A stretch of DNA of 64,000 bases from Cordylochernes scorpioides (GCA_030710605.1 CP092865.1:139833505-139897504); one strand, 5' to 3'. Counted from the stretch's first letter, positions 22,575-33,483 are shown. Made by a program: numbers and translations. The notes: a model not told the origin generated them from the letters alone.

Positions 22575-25500
22575 TTATTGTGCCCCTGTTCTTCTCTCTT
22601 CCACGAGTGCAATTTTATTTACAACCGATTTTTGGTAGTTGAACAGTTCTATTGCCCAACTTTTCTTATCTGAAACAGTTTTTATTGTCTTTAATGAGTT
22701 TAAATGTGGTCTAGGAATACTTTTCAGGATCTTTTTTCTCTCACCTTCCAGATCTCCGCACTCGGCAGTAAAATGGTATATCTCATCGGTTATCTGACCT
22801 CCGCATAACTTACAGTACAAATCTTCTTTCTTAATTACGTAGATATGATTTTCTTTGATCAATGTTGATATTATCCTGATCTGTGCAATAAAACTCACTA
22901 AAGCTGAGGACAGATTGCATGAAAAATAATGTTCTGGAATGAATGAATCATAAAGTAACCTATAGTTTGAGTATGTTTTCGTAAGAGATAATTTTGCCAG
23001 ATCTTGCTGCAATAGCTGTTCAATTTTTATTTTTAGTATATTCGGTAGTTCGATCTGTATGTCATCATAATTTAACCTAAGGTTTAGCCGTGTGAGTCCA
23101 CAATGATTGATGATATCCATGATATTTTTACAGAATCCTATAGGTTTTTTTGTTCATTAAGGAAATTTCCTTCAATCTATTCCAGCATAGCTTAGGTAGT
23201 CTATTTTCTTCCATTTCCTGTAATCTAATGAAATATTTCATAATTAGTTTGATCGTTGTAAAAGTCAGAGATAATCTGCCTGTTTCCAACCTTACAATAT
23301 ACCCCGGTATATATCTTGGCAGATTCAGAAAGTTTTTGATAAACGTATTCTGTATTTGGTCTATAATATCGGTATTGTCCCAAGCCCACACAGGGGCCGC
23401 ATAGAGTAGTATTGATTTAATAACTGAGTCAAATAAATTCAGTGCAACTTTTAATGAATTAATTTTTTCCCTTTTTATCAGTCTAATAGTTGCATTTATT
23501 GCCGTATTTGCTTTGGCTTTATAAAAGAGGGCTACCTTTTTGCTATTATTAGTGGTAGTGAATGGAAATCCCAAATACATAATATTGGACGCAACAGTCA
23601 GTGGGATGTCCCCCCAGTACCAGTTTTCGTGTCTTGCCGGTCTTCCTCCATTTCTAAATACCATCACCTTGGACTTATTTTCATTTAAAACTAATTTGTT
23701 ATTGTCCAGATAAGACTTTAGTAAATTGATTTTAGTTTGTAGGTTAATTTTAGATTCTCCAATTATGGCTATGTCATCCGCATACATAAGTAGGTGTAAA
23801 ACGCCAAAATCAGGGAGATGAAATCCTGTAAGTGCTGAGTTATTATAAAGTTCTATTAGGTCGGCCATATATAATATAAATAAAAGTGGGGAAAGTGATT
23901 CTCCCTGCAACACTCCAGAATTAATTTTCACATTACTTGAATATTGCCCTTTCCATCGGATAGTAATCTTAGCTTCTTGGTAAAAGTTTTTTATCAGCAT
24001 TACAAATTTATTGCTAATGCCCATTTTATGCAATTTTTGCCAAAGTAAATCATGTGGTACTGTGTCGAAAGCTTTAGTCAAATCGACGAAGAAGACATAT
24101 AGCTTGCCTCGTTTTCTTCTCAAAGATAATTGGATGAGTGAATTCAGTAGTAGTATGTGGTCAGTGCATGATCTGTTCTTACGGAAACCTGCTTGATTTT
24201 CTAAAATAATCTCTCTTTTTTCTATCCAGTTGTTTAATCTGTTTCTTAGTATTGTAGTGAATAATTTAGATATATTACTGCAGAGGGCAATCCCTCTATA
24301 ATTTGTCGGGTTATTCCTATCACCGCTTTTATATATGGGGTGTACTATTGAGTTCGTCCAGAGTTGCGGGTATTTTTCTGTGGACATTATTTTGTTGAAT
24401 AGGTTTTTCAATTTAGTTAAAGTCGGTGTCGGTAAATTCTTTAGCAACTCATTTGGTATACCATCGAGTCCCACTGCTTTGCCATTCGCTAGTTTTTTTA
24501 CTACATCATAAATCTCTTCAAGGGTTATTTCCGCGTCTAAATCTGGATCTTTCCAACCAATCATCTGGTTTAACGTAAAAGTAGCTTCATTATTTTCTTT
24601 GTTCAGTAAATTTTTATAAAATAAAAACCATTCTTTTATATCAATCTCTCCTTGTATTATTGGTTTTTTTCTAAAGGCTGCAATGGCATTCCAGAAGGAT
24701 TTGGGATCTTTGGCGTTTTTTATCATTTCATTCTTGTCCTTATTAAATTCATCTCTTTTTCTTTGCAGGAGCTTAAGATATTCCCTCCTAGCTTCAATAT
24801 ATTTTTGGCGGTCGTGTGTGTTATTTGAGTTCCTACATCTTTGTAAACTTACTTTGGTCGTTTTTTTCATAATGTAACAATCTTTGTTATACCAAGGTTT
24901 TGAAAGTTGATGTCGTCGTTTTGCGAATTTAATTATATTTGCCGATTCCATTGCCGTGTAGATCTGTTTAGTAAAATTTACTGTTTTTGTGTTAATATCG
25001 GTTTCATTTCCAACTTCAATATCACTTAAATTATGTTTTAGCATCTCCACATTTTCTTTCGTCCAAATGAATTTTCGTGTCAGTATTTCATTGTTGTACG
25101 AGGATTTAATAGCTTCATACCCAGTATTAATTTGTAAAACAGTTGGTAAGTGGTCTGAATATGAAAGTTCTTCGATCCACATATCCGATATGATCTGTGT
25201 TAAACCGTGTGTGTACATAAAATAATCCAAAACCGATGAACCTCTTTCTGAAATAAAAGTGAATGAGCCGTTCGTATCCCCTTTAGTTCTGCCATTTGCT
25301 ATTGTTATAGAATTTGATTCTGTGAAGGAAATTAGTTTGTCAGATAGTTCGAAGATATTGGGTCTTTAGATTTTCTATATTTGTTAAGGGATGAATTTAG
25401 TTTCAGTGGGTTATGGAAGCCTCCAGCATTGCCTATTCTTATATTGATATCACCGGCTATTAGCACTTCGTTACCTTCATTCATGTGATATTCAATATGC

Positions 25501-26048
25501 CTAAGTAAGTTTGTTAGATTTTGTTCTTGTAATGCATTTGGCGGTAAATATACAAACAGCAAACAAATACTCTCGGTGGTTTTGCCAAGAAATTTGTGCG
25601 TCAAAACAGAAATCCAATAAGGGTTTTTTTCGATTTTTCTAACCGTATGTTGAAAGTTTTTTTTTATTCCAATCAGAATTCCCCCCGAGCCCCTTCCCTT
25701 TAGTTCTGTTTTCATTGCTGGGCTTTGAATTATGTGGTATTCATCTGTTAATAATTCGAGATCATTCGTAATCCATGTTTCACTTAGTGCAAAAAGTTCG
25801 TATTTTTTTAGGTATTCAACGAGTGGAAATATTGAAGTTATTCTAATAAAACCATTTATATTCCATTGTAAAATTTTTATTTTAGTATCTATATGTTTGG
25901 CCAGGGTTACTTGTTTGTCTTTTTTTGCCGATTCCCAATTTTTCGTATGTGGATATCTAATTTTAGCTGTGTTTCTATCCGATATATTTTTCGTAACCTT
26001 TGGGTTTGATATTACCAATTCTCTTTTGTTTGTAATTTCATCCAGTTG
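22575..26048 (-). pseudogene. LINE ORF2 polyprotein, two frameshifts
   Basis: Encodes the endonuclease/reverse transcriptase that nicks target DNA and copies the RNA there. Three open blocks: 26,048-25,332 (endonuclease: ILQWNINGF, LSETWI, AGDIN), about 25,380-23,128 (reverse transcriptase: NYRGIALCS, FVDLTKAFDTVPHDLLW, GVLQGESLSPLLF, catalytic YADD at 23,773-23,784) and about 23,145-22,575 (zinc knuckle CKLC...H...C near 22,770-22,820, end LVEERRTGAQ). Block 1 to 2 needs one extra base near 25,364; block 2 to 3 breaks in a run of seven T (23,145-23,151), a typical slippage site. The frame is continuous with ORF1 except for one TAG (26,049-26,051), and no ATG precedes the endonuclease domain. 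Confidence 0.9.
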
Positions 26049-26600
26049 CTATAACTCTGCACCCTCCTTGGTGGTGATTTTACCATTGAGAACCCGATAA
26101 ACTGTTCCATTGACAATCAGTTTATCATCCCTAAGTTTAGCCGTGATTCCTTTGTTTAAGAATTCTTTCCATTTAGGAATCAACAGTCGGCGTTGTTCTC
26201 TGGTACTGGGAGAGTAGTCCTTGCTTACAAATATCTTCAAATCCCTTAATTTAAATGAATTTTTAAATATCTTTATTCTTTCGCTGTATTCTGGAACCTC
26301 TGCCAGCATTGGGGCTTTATCCTTTTTGGATAACCTCCTGCACCTGGAAATAACGATCTCATCCGAGATCTGCAACTTGTCCTTTATCAGACTTTTTATT
26401 TTGGCTCGGGATTCATCAGGATTTTCACTTCCATTACCCTCCATACCGTAAAAAATCAAGTTCTTCTCTCTATTTTTCATCTCCATAAAACTAACTCGAC
26501 TCTCAAGTTCTCTAATCTTTTTGACATTCACTTCAACGGCGCTCGCAGTTAATTCCAAAGAGGATTCAAGCTGCTGTAAGCGGGTGTCAAATTTCTGCAT
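26049..26600 (-). CDS. LINE ORF1 protein, 5'-truncated
   Basis: 183 residues from the first Met, but the frame is open upstream through the 5' edge of the element at 26,636, so the natural N-terminus is lost. Residues about 1-45 are a coiled coil (LQQLESSLELTASAVEVNVK, then IRELESRVSFMEMKNREKN). NLIFYGMEG and the following 100 residues look like the RNA-recognition-like domain of LINE ORF1 proteins, and the basic/serine stretch near residues 128-136 suits RNA binding. ORF1 products coat LINE RNA. The ORF ends ...KEGAEL then TAG CAA CTG, after which the same frame runs on into ORF2. Confidence 0.8.
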   Translation of the reverse strand: MQKFDTRLQQLESSLELTASAVEVNVKKIRELESRVSFMEMKNREKNLIFYGMEGNGSENPDESRAKIKSLIKDKLQISDEIVISRCRRLSKKDKAPMLAEVPEYSERIKIFKNSFKLRDLKIFVSKDYSPSTREQRRLLIPKWKEFLNKGITAKLRDDKLIVNGTVYRVLNGKITTKEGAEL

Positions 26601-26636
26601 CCCTAGTTCAATCCCAGATAGCCTAGATTCGAGTTT

Positions 26637-26652
26637 ACAGACAAATTCTCAA
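26637..26652. repeat. LINE target-site duplication, 5' side
   Basis: acagacaaattctcaa, perfect match to 22,425-22,440. It fixes the 5' edge of the insertion at 26,636. Confidence 0.9.
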
Positions 26653-26662
26653 GGATATATAT

Positions 26663-27052
26663 ACACTCATGGACAAAATTTAACGATTTTGTACCTTTTA
26701 GCATGTATATTTTAAATTTTATTAGGATTTTATATATACAGTAGAACCTCCCTTTAGCAGACACCCCGCTAGAGGACCCCTTTCTATAAAGAACAGTTTT
26801 CATTTGTAAAATTACCATTTTTACTATTTAGCAACTCTCCAGTAAGAGGACAACTCTCTCTAAAGGACACTTTGGCTCTGCAATTAGGTGTCTTTTACAG
26901 GGAGTTTCTACTGTATATATATTTTTTAAAATTGCTTTAAGGAGAACGTTCCAATTTAGATGTATAGGAAATCCGCCGTTGAATAAGCAAATAAGGAATG
27001 GTTTATGGTTAAAATATGAAACTTTCTTAAGTTTTGTCCATGAGTGTACATG
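26663..27052 (+). mobile_element. MITE-1 with pogo-like MITE inserted
   Basis: Left end acactcatggacaaaattta; right inverse end ...aagttttgtccatgagtgta (about 27,050). The 175-bp element at 26,739-26,913 interrupts it inside a TATATA tract. Confidence 0.7.
26739..26913. mobile_element. Pogo-like MITE
   Basis: Inverted ends CAGTAGAACCTCCCTTTAGC / ...gggagtttctactg, flanked by TA on both sides. The inner aggacacttt and aggacccctttc repeats are also palindromic. The CAGTAGAACCTCC terminus resembles pogo/Tigger-type ends (recalled). Copies at 31,683, 31,930 and 63,254. Confidence 0.75.
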
Positions 27053-27248
27053 CCATGAATGATGTATAAAGTAAGATATTGAAGAAACCTCTCTCTATAT
27101 ATATATATGGCAAACTGGTGCAAAGATGCAGATAGTACAAACACAACGAAAGATTGGGATGGAAGTATTGTAAGTTATTACATACGGGTGTTCTAATTCA
27201 ATTGACATAGAGCGCTATGTAAATTACATCCCCTGTTGCATAACATGA
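27053..27248. repeat. Repeat G, second copy
   Basis: Matches 19,263-19,440 (gatggaagtattgtaagtta; atgtaaattacatcccctgt). A MITE-1 end (ctttcttaagttttgtccgt, 27,249) follows. Confidence 0.75.
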
Positions 27249-27774
27249 AACTTTCTTAAGTTTTGTCCGTGAGTGTATACCGCGAACTTAAACATTAAAA
27301 CGAAATTATATCAGATTTCTTGATGTTTAAGCATTCTTTAACACACATATATGTTGTAATATATTCCAAAATATACCTATATCCCCATGTGTTATATAGT
27401 TATAGTGTAATTGCCAATGTGACAGAAATAAAATTTCGAGTGACTGACAGTCGGCGCCTGTAGAGGAAAAAGGTCCGAAAAACGAGTCGGGTTCCCAGCT
27501 GTGCCCCTTTCTTACTCAAACAGATTTGTCCGCTTTGAGACACGAAGATTGACAGACCCCTTTAGACAGATCTCCCCTGACCGGTGTCGGCTTCACTTGC
27601 TCTCTCGCCATCTCTGTGGTGACATCCAACATGCCTCATCCTTTTGTGTAATCCCAATTCCACGCCTGAACCCACTCTAAACATTGTGGCCACCACGACT
27701 GCAACCAACATGCCACACTACAGTCATCCTACAGTATAACAACAATCTACATTACTACATATATATATTTCAGA
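27249..27774. other. No gene; GC-richer patch 27,430-27,720
   Basis: A MITE-1 end fragment at 27,249-27,280, then AT-rich sequence, then a 290-bp patch with higher GC and no ORF or repeat match that I can see. Confidence 0.4.
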
Positions 27775-28268
27775 AAAAAAACAACCATATCAACCAATGA
27801 TTTATTTAACTTCCCACGTTTCAGTGATCTGCTGTCACTCTCCTCAGTGGAATGGTTATTTTGAATCCAAGCTCCAAATAACTTTATTAGGTGCCGCTCA
27901 AAAAGAGAACCTAGATCATCATATTTACAATATACTGTGTTGGATGTACAGGGGTTCATTTATAATTATAATTTATATTGATATCTTTGGGTCCTCAGGT
28001 CCTTGGGGATATTGTTCTTGAGAAGGTTTTTTTCGGGCTTGTTTGATATTCAAGGTGGTTTTTTTTTTCCTTTTTTCCACTTTTTGTCATTCTGGCTTAA
28101 TTGATCTATTTTGAATCCTATTTTTACTTATATACATACACGATTTTCTAAAATACATGTATGTATATAAGTAGAACTAGGATTCAAAATTACCGTTCCA
28201 CTGAGGAGAGTGACAGGAATTCACTGAAACATCAGGAGTTAAATCATTGGTTAATATGGCTGTGTTTT
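27775..28268. mobile_element. Element with ~90-bp inverted ends
   Basis: 27,775-27,868 (caaccatatcaaccaatgat..., gtcactctcctcagtggaat) is inverted at 28,178-28,268. The interior holds a second palindrome, 28,108-28,188 (ttgaatcctatttttactta / inverse). Imperfect arms suggest an old MITE or a fold-back transposon. Confidence 0.75.
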
Positions 28269-28677
28269 TTCTTAATCAAATTCCAACCAACAAATAATCT
28301 TCGGAAATATATCTATTTGATGTGTGAAGGCGCTCCTGTATCGTTAGTTCCAGAATGGATTCTATAATTCTCAAAGTTTCTATATAGAAACACCTACAGA
28401 TAGAGTTCTATCAATAGAAACTACTCAATTTTCGAAGATTTCATTTCTCGAGCTTCTTAATTATTCTTTTAACTTTTCTTTTAAACAATAACTCAATTGT
28501 TAAAATTTGATAAGAAATCTCCAAGGATTTCTAAAGAAAATGGGATTTCCAATTCCATTAAATATATAGCTTTTTTTTTTTTTTGTAAATTAACTTTATT
28601 ACGAAGTAATTACTTCGTTTATTGTTTTATTGTGAACCCTGTAACCCAGGTTTCAAGTGGCTATACTTGTATTTTAA
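28269..28677. other. No gene seen
   Basis: AT-rich with short local palindromes (ttttctatagaaa-like words near 28,380-28,420). Confidence 0.4.
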
Positions 28678-29190
28678 CTACACTCATGGACAAAAGTTAA
28701 GGAAGTTGTACCTTTAAGTATGTATATCGGGATTAAGACAATAACTCTGAAAGATACACTCATGGACAAAACTTAAGGAAGTTGTACCTTTAAGAATGTA
28801 TATCGGGATTCAGACAATAACTCTGAAAGATACACTCATGGACAAAACTTAAGGAAGTTGTACCTTTTAGCATGTATATCGGGATTAAGAAAATAACTCT
28901 GGAAGATACACTCGTGGATAAAACTTAAGGAAGTTGTACCTTTTAGCCTGTATATCGGGATTCAGACAATAACTCTGGAAGATACACTCGTGGATAAAAC
29001 TTAAGGAAGTTGTACCTTTTAGCATGTATATCAGGATTCAGACAATAACTCTGAAAGATATTAAAGTGACCTTTATTGAAGACACACGAGATAACCAAGT
29101 GTGAAAGCCTCTGTCTCCTTAAAAAAACAGTCAACGGGAGAAATAAAAAATATAAAATTTCCTTAAGATTTTTTTGTCTACAAGTATATA
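28678..29190 (+). mobile_element. MITE-1 with five tandem end units
   Basis: Units of about 73 bp start at acactcatggacaaaactta (28,680; 28,754; 28,831; 28,907 and 28,984 with cactcgtggataaa). Each runs to aataactctgaaagat, and the last continues into the normal MITE-1 interior (gacacacgagataaccaagt, 29,081). Confidence 0.85.
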
Positions 29191-29456
29191 CGTATAACCT
29201 ATAAAAACGTGTTGTTTAAATTTCACTAAACATTTCAATACTTTTTGTCCGAGAATTCAATACTATTTTTTCTATTTCCTCGTTATGTTTAGCCATTGTA
29301 TATAATGGACTGTAGATTTATTTGGCCTACGGCAAAAAGGAACTGGCAAAAACTTCTGTATCAGAAATTGTTGAGAAAATATATGGAAAGATTAAATTTG
29401 AGAATATTTGTCTAGATATTCTAAAAAAAGTCGAACTCAACTTGATGCACGCCATC
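29191..29456. other. No gene seen
   Basis: AT-rich, no match recognised. Confidence 0.4.
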
Positions 29457-30055
29457 GTTGGGATTGTTGTTGTCGTGTCCAATGAAGAGCCTCAGATGTC
29501 TCCATGCATCTCTATCACAGCAGTCGTAATGTCCAGTATCTCGAGTGTGTAAAGCTGCTGCTCTGGGTCCATGTCAATTTTTGGTTGTTGTTGTCGTGTC
29601 CAATGAAGAGCCTCAGATGTATCCATACATGTCTATCACAGCAATGTCCTTTATCTTGGGTGTGTAAAGCTGCTGCTCTGGGTCCATGTCAATTTTCTGT
29701 TGTTGTTGTCGTGTCCAATGAAGAGTCTCAGATGTATCCATACATGTCTATCACAGCAATGTCCTTTATCTTGGGTGTGTAAAGCTGCTGCTCTGGGTCC
29801 ATGTCAATTTTCTGTTGTTGTTGTCGTGTCCAATGAAGAGCCTCAGATGTATCCATACATGTCTATCACAGCAATGTCCTTTATCTTGGGTGTGTAAAGC
29901 TGCTGCTCTGGGTCCATGTCAATTTTCTGTTGTTGTTGTCGTCGTGTCCAATGAAGAGCTTCAGATATCTCCATGCATCTCTATCACAGCAGTTGCAATG
30001 TCCACTATCCTGGGTGTGTAAAACTGCTGCTCTGGGTCCATGTCAATATTCTGCA
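29457..30055. repeat. Tandem array of a LINE 3' end, 115-bp unit
   Basis: Five units (two at exactly 115-bp spacing, 29,700 and 29,815) with gtccaatgaagagcctcaga, gggtgtgtaaagctgctgct and a (GTT)n stretch. On the minus strand the unit holds the C-terminus and stop of the LINE ORF described next, plus its ACAACAAC tail. Confidence 0.9.
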
Positions 30056-30185
30056 AGGCTGCGGTCATTGCTGAGAGTATGTGGGTAGGTGTTAGTTCCA
30101 CACCAGGACAGTTGTTGCATGTCCTATAGGTCCTTGTGCCATCTGGATGTATTATCGTAAAGATAGAGGCTGCCTGGCCGGGTGT
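29961..30185 (-). pseudogene. LINE ORF2 C-terminal fragment
   Basis: About 74 codons are open on the minus strand, ending TGA at 29,961-29,963. CNNCPGVELTPTHILS is the start of a C-x2-C...H knuckle like those ending many LINE ORF2 proteins, and YTPRIVDIATAVIEMHGD is the usual tail behind it. A different family from the LINE at 22-26 kb. The 5' break lies at the palindrome starting at about 30,152. Confidence 0.65.
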
Positions 30186-30272
30186 TCATATTTCTTGAAA
30201 ATAAAGATATTTCGGATATCTTCATTTTAAGAAATATGAACGCCGGCCAGGCAGCCTCTATCTTTACGCTAA
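30152..30272. repeat. Palindrome built from the LINE fragment
   Basis: cgtaaagatagaggctgcct...ggccgg (30,158) is repeated inverted at 30,243-30,270, with gttcatatttctt/aagaaatatgaac inside. A piece of LINE coding sequence has been duplicated head-to-head. Confidence 0.85.
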
Positions 30273-31129
30273 TCAAGACCAATTTTGGTCCCAGAGGTAT
30301 TCAAGATGGTTTCTGGCCGAAGTATCTTTATTTTCAAGAAATCTGGATGTATTATCATCCCTTTTTAATGTTTCGTTCTGAGTCTTGTTATTATTTTTTG
30401 AAATTCTTCTCTCAGAGTTTATTTCGCATATTTTAACTTTCCTTATCTTTTTTTTTTAATTATAAACTTGGAAAATTCGACCAAATTCTGGTCAGTTTTC
30501 AAAGTGACTAACATATCAACGGCACGCATTTTCTAACGAAGAGCTGGAATGGTCATAATTGAAATATAAGATGGTTTAAATAAGGCTAAGAGATCTTGGG
30601 AGACGAAGGATGTAGATATCTTCAATGTAACTCTATGTTCAGATTGAAGATGCCACAGATTCCATTTAAATAACATTATACTGTAGATACATTTCATATT
30701 ACAAGAGAAGGAATTGTTGACTTTGCTTAGAATTATTAATGAAACTTATTCCAATAATTATTATTCAAACATTATATTTATTGATTTACAAGAGAGAGAA
30801 CAAAATATAAAAGGGAAACTAATATTAAACAAAGGAACTTTTCTTCTTTCGGTTAGCACCTATTTACCTGTGAACTTACACACACTCTGTGGTAACAATT
30901 AATTAATATATATACAACAGGAATCGCCAGACAACGTTTTGAAGAAGGAATCAAAGTTTTATAAAAGAAACTCGTCTCTGCTAGCTTTGATTCCTTCTAC
31001 AGAATTTCATATTACCAATAAATATGATTAGCTTATAAAAAATAATAATTATTTATTTATTAGCTATTTATTATCATCAAATCAGACGTGATATGCCTAC
31101 AAGGGATGCTTGCATCAAGCAACAACACT
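30273..31129. other. No gene; small hairpin near 30,930-31,005
   Basis: AT-rich. gaaggaatcaaagttttata and the inverse ...tttgattccttct (30,951-31,001) form a hairpin. Nothing else is recognised. Confidence 0.5.
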
Positions 31130-31390
31130 CTTCTTCTTTCTTATCTCTGGGTGAAGTGGAATGTGTCTGCCTTTGTCATTAAGACTGGGAGCACTACTCA
31201 GTGGCAGGCCGACTTAGCTCCAAAAGAAATGGCTGCCTCTGACATGAGGAACAGACGCCATATGCAGCCGCTCCTAACATGGAGTACAAACGCTGCTCAT
31301 CCTGTGTTCCTGGATTAGAAGCCCTTACAGGGTACTATCAGCCGGGCCAGCTGAGCCCAGGTTTTTTAGTGAGATTTTTACTGCTCCCCC
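31130..31390 (-). mobile_element. LINE-like 3' end (family R), minus strand
   Basis: Inverted copy of 20,300-20,650. Begins with the ttcttctttctta tail and ends in gctccccctcctc. Confidence 0.6.
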
Positions 31391-31682
31391 TCCTCAACAC
31401 TAAATTCAGAGAACTATTTGACATAAACAATTGGTGAATTACAAGGTTTGAGTAGAAGTTTAAAGAAGAAAATAAAGGAAAAGGACATTAAAATCTTTCT
31501 TGATTCTACATCTTACCTTAGAACAACCAATGAAATAAATACAAATATACATAGTTAAGCAATTACAATTTTTAACCAAGAGAGAAAATCAAAGAAATAT
31601 TTACAGATTTTCCTAAATTTTAAATACGAGTCTTTACTGTTTATAATAACTGTAATAATACCATTGTTTTTATTATGGAACT
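31391..31682. other. No gene seen
   Basis: AT-rich spacer. Confidence 0.4.
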
Positions 31683-31864
31683 ACAATAGAACCTCCCTGT
31701 AAAGGACAACACCTAATTGCAGAGCCGATGTGTCCTTTAGGGAGAGGTGTCCTTTTACAGTAGAGGCACTAAATAGTAGAAATTGTAATTTTGTATATGA
31801 AAACTGTCCTTTGTAGAGAGGTGTCCGCTAGCGGTGTGTTCGCTAAAGGGAGGTTCTACTGTAT
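31683..31864. mobile_element. Pogo-like MITE, complete
   Basis: Ends acaatagaacctccctgtaa / ...aagggaggttctactgta, with TA next to each end. Longest intact copy of this family here. Confidence 0.75.
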
Positions 31865-31929
31865 ATATATAAACTTTTTGAATAATATAAATTTTTTAAT
31901 TTGTCAAAGCTGGGAGGTATATTCACTCA

Positions 31930-32008
31930 CACAATTTTGCATATGAAAACTGTCCTTTGTAGAGAGGTGTCTTCTAGCGTGAGTGTCCTTTCATGGAGGT
32001 TCTACTGT
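31930..32008. mobile_element. Pogo-like MITE, right half
   Basis: tgaaaactgtcctttgtaga to ggaggttctactg. The left half is missing. Confidence 0.65.
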
Positions 32009-32411
32009 ATTAGTTATTCCTGTATGTACCCTACATTTCTGTGCTTGTAGAATCTGTATAAGACTAAAAAGGTATTTATGAAACTTTTTGTTGTTGTTGC
32101 TATAAATAGTTGTGGGAAAGAGAATGAATGGAGGAAATATGTAAATAAAGAATCCCTATTGAGATGGATTCCTTTAGAAATGCTTTTTATGGAAGTAAAT
32201 AACGAGCGGATTAAGTCCAACTTTATCTTTCTATGGTCATAGAGACGTGCAGTAAATCTCTTGAGGCTTACATCATTTCTATGTCTAGGGAGACATTAGC
32301 CAAGATATTTGCCTCAGAATTATATTTGTAGGTTACATAACTCTATCTTCTATTTTATTTCTGTAAACAAATTTATATTGCCACGTGGAAAATTAGGAAA
32401 TACAAGAATTA
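32009..32411. other. No gene seen
   Basis: AT-rich, no match recognised. Confidence 0.4.
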
Positions 32412-32412
32412 A

Positions 32413-32696
32413 GGCAAGAACAAACTATGAGTGATAAAAAAGATAAGCAATGAGGGAAATTTAAAGAGTAGTAAAATATAAATATAAAAAAATGGTACTC
32501 TGCTAATAAAATAATAAATACTTTGTTACAATATTGAAAGACAAACTTCAGGATGAAACAGCAATTTATTTCAGGCAAGAACAAACTATGAATGATAAAA
32601 AAGATAAACAATTAGGGAAGTTCACAGAGTAGTAAAATATAAATATAAAAAAAATGATACTCTGTTAATAAAATAAAAATACTTTGTTACAATATC
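32413..32696. repeat. Direct duplication, 161-bp period
   Basis: ggcaagaacaaactatgagt (32,413) recurs at 32,574 with caaactatgaatgataaaaa. Both end tttgttacaatat. Two units about 90% alike. Confidence 0.9.
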
Positions 32697-32699
32697 TTT

Positions 32700-33237
32700 G
32701 GAGACTTAGGTAAGGAAGATGTTCGTGTCCTCAAAAGAACACCTATTTCTTTAAAAAACGTATCGCAATCAATACATTTTTTTATATTTGAAAGTGTATT
32801 TATGCAAGTTTGACCTTAAATACCCATTTCTTGATTTCTCAAGAAAGCCTGTGGGACCAAAACATTTTTGGTCGTCGAGGGTACAGTCTGCACCACGCTG
32901 ACGAGGGCCAACAACCCGAAACGTGTTCGTGGTTGACTTTTCTTTATTTATCAAGAAAATGGGTTGGTCAAATATCAGAGAACAGGCTAAATCATCGTTT
33001 AGTTGATTTCTGTTCCATCAGACGGCCATCTAAAAAACTCATGTGCTCTTGGTTAGGATATGCTTTTTTTTATTTTTAAAAATAATCTATGCGCAAAATG
33101 CATAGAATCTCATTGGCACATTAATACCAAAACCAACAACAACCTGTATATACCATGGTTTTATGCGCTGGCATTTATTAATACAGGGGCGGTGTCGAAT
33201 TCATAACATCCTCTACGGAAAGACTTCGGCCAGTAGA
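32700..33237. other. No gene seen
   Basis: 32,810-33,060 has some inverted words (ctcaagaaa / ttatcaagaaaa) and a pcc-aaacgtg motif shared in part with repeats at 37.4 and 55.0 kb. No coding character. Confidence 0.4.
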
Positions 33238-33483
33238 TTATATATTTTTTCGACGTTTTGGATATTTTTCTAAGGTATACACGTGTTTGATTGTCACTTT
33301 ATTACTATTATTATCCATAATAACTTGTATAAACACACCTATATTAAGATCACCGGTCTTATATAGATTCACCACAGGAAGAAAGGAAGCATAGATGAAG
33401 CTTCTATACTCCAGGCAGCGCAGAACCCAACAACAGCCTACAGGTCCGACGCATGTCCAATGGCCACACATTCCTTCGTGCAT
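33238..33483 (-). CDS. Unrecognised small ORF B (81 aa)
   Basis: ATG at 33,483, stop at 33,238. It begins 51 bases after the stop of the ORF upstream on the same strand. The N-terminal third is rich in Cys, Trp and Gly (GMCGHWTCVGPVGCCWVL); the C-terminus is basic (LEKYPKRRKNI). No domain recognised. The proximity to its neighbour and clean ATG starts recall compact, intron-poor gene layout, but one short ORF in AT-rich DNA proves little. Confidence 0.2.
   Translation of the reverse strand: MHEGMCGHWTCVGPVGCCWVLRCLEYRSFIYASFLPVVNLYKTGDLNIGVFIQVIMDNNSNKVTIKHVYTLEKYPKRRKNI

Larger units (their letters stand above)
22441..26636 (-). mobile_element. Non-LTR retrotransposon (LINE), minus strand
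   Basis: 4,196 bp between perfect 16-bp direct repeats. Order on the minus strand: ORF1 (coiled coil plus RNA-binding-like domain), ORF2 (apurinic-type endonuclease, reverse transcriptase, CCHC-type zinc knuckle), short 3' UTR with aataaa, and a tail of TTG/TTTG repeats. ORF1 is open right to the 5' target duplication, so the copy is 5'-truncated inside ORF1. The endonuclease and knuckle place it among APE-type LINEs of the Jockey/I/CR1 grade; I cannot fix the clade. Related tails lie at 12,896 and possibly elsewhere. Confidence 0.93.

Noticed and set aside
26741-26913. Single-copy regulatory palindrome
   Set aside because: Explained by the pogo-like MITE, with further copies at 31.7, 31.9 and 63.3 kb.
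29322-30021. Plus-strand frames with MSITAMSFILGV repeated
   Set aside because: They read the antisense of a LINE 3' end in a tandem array.
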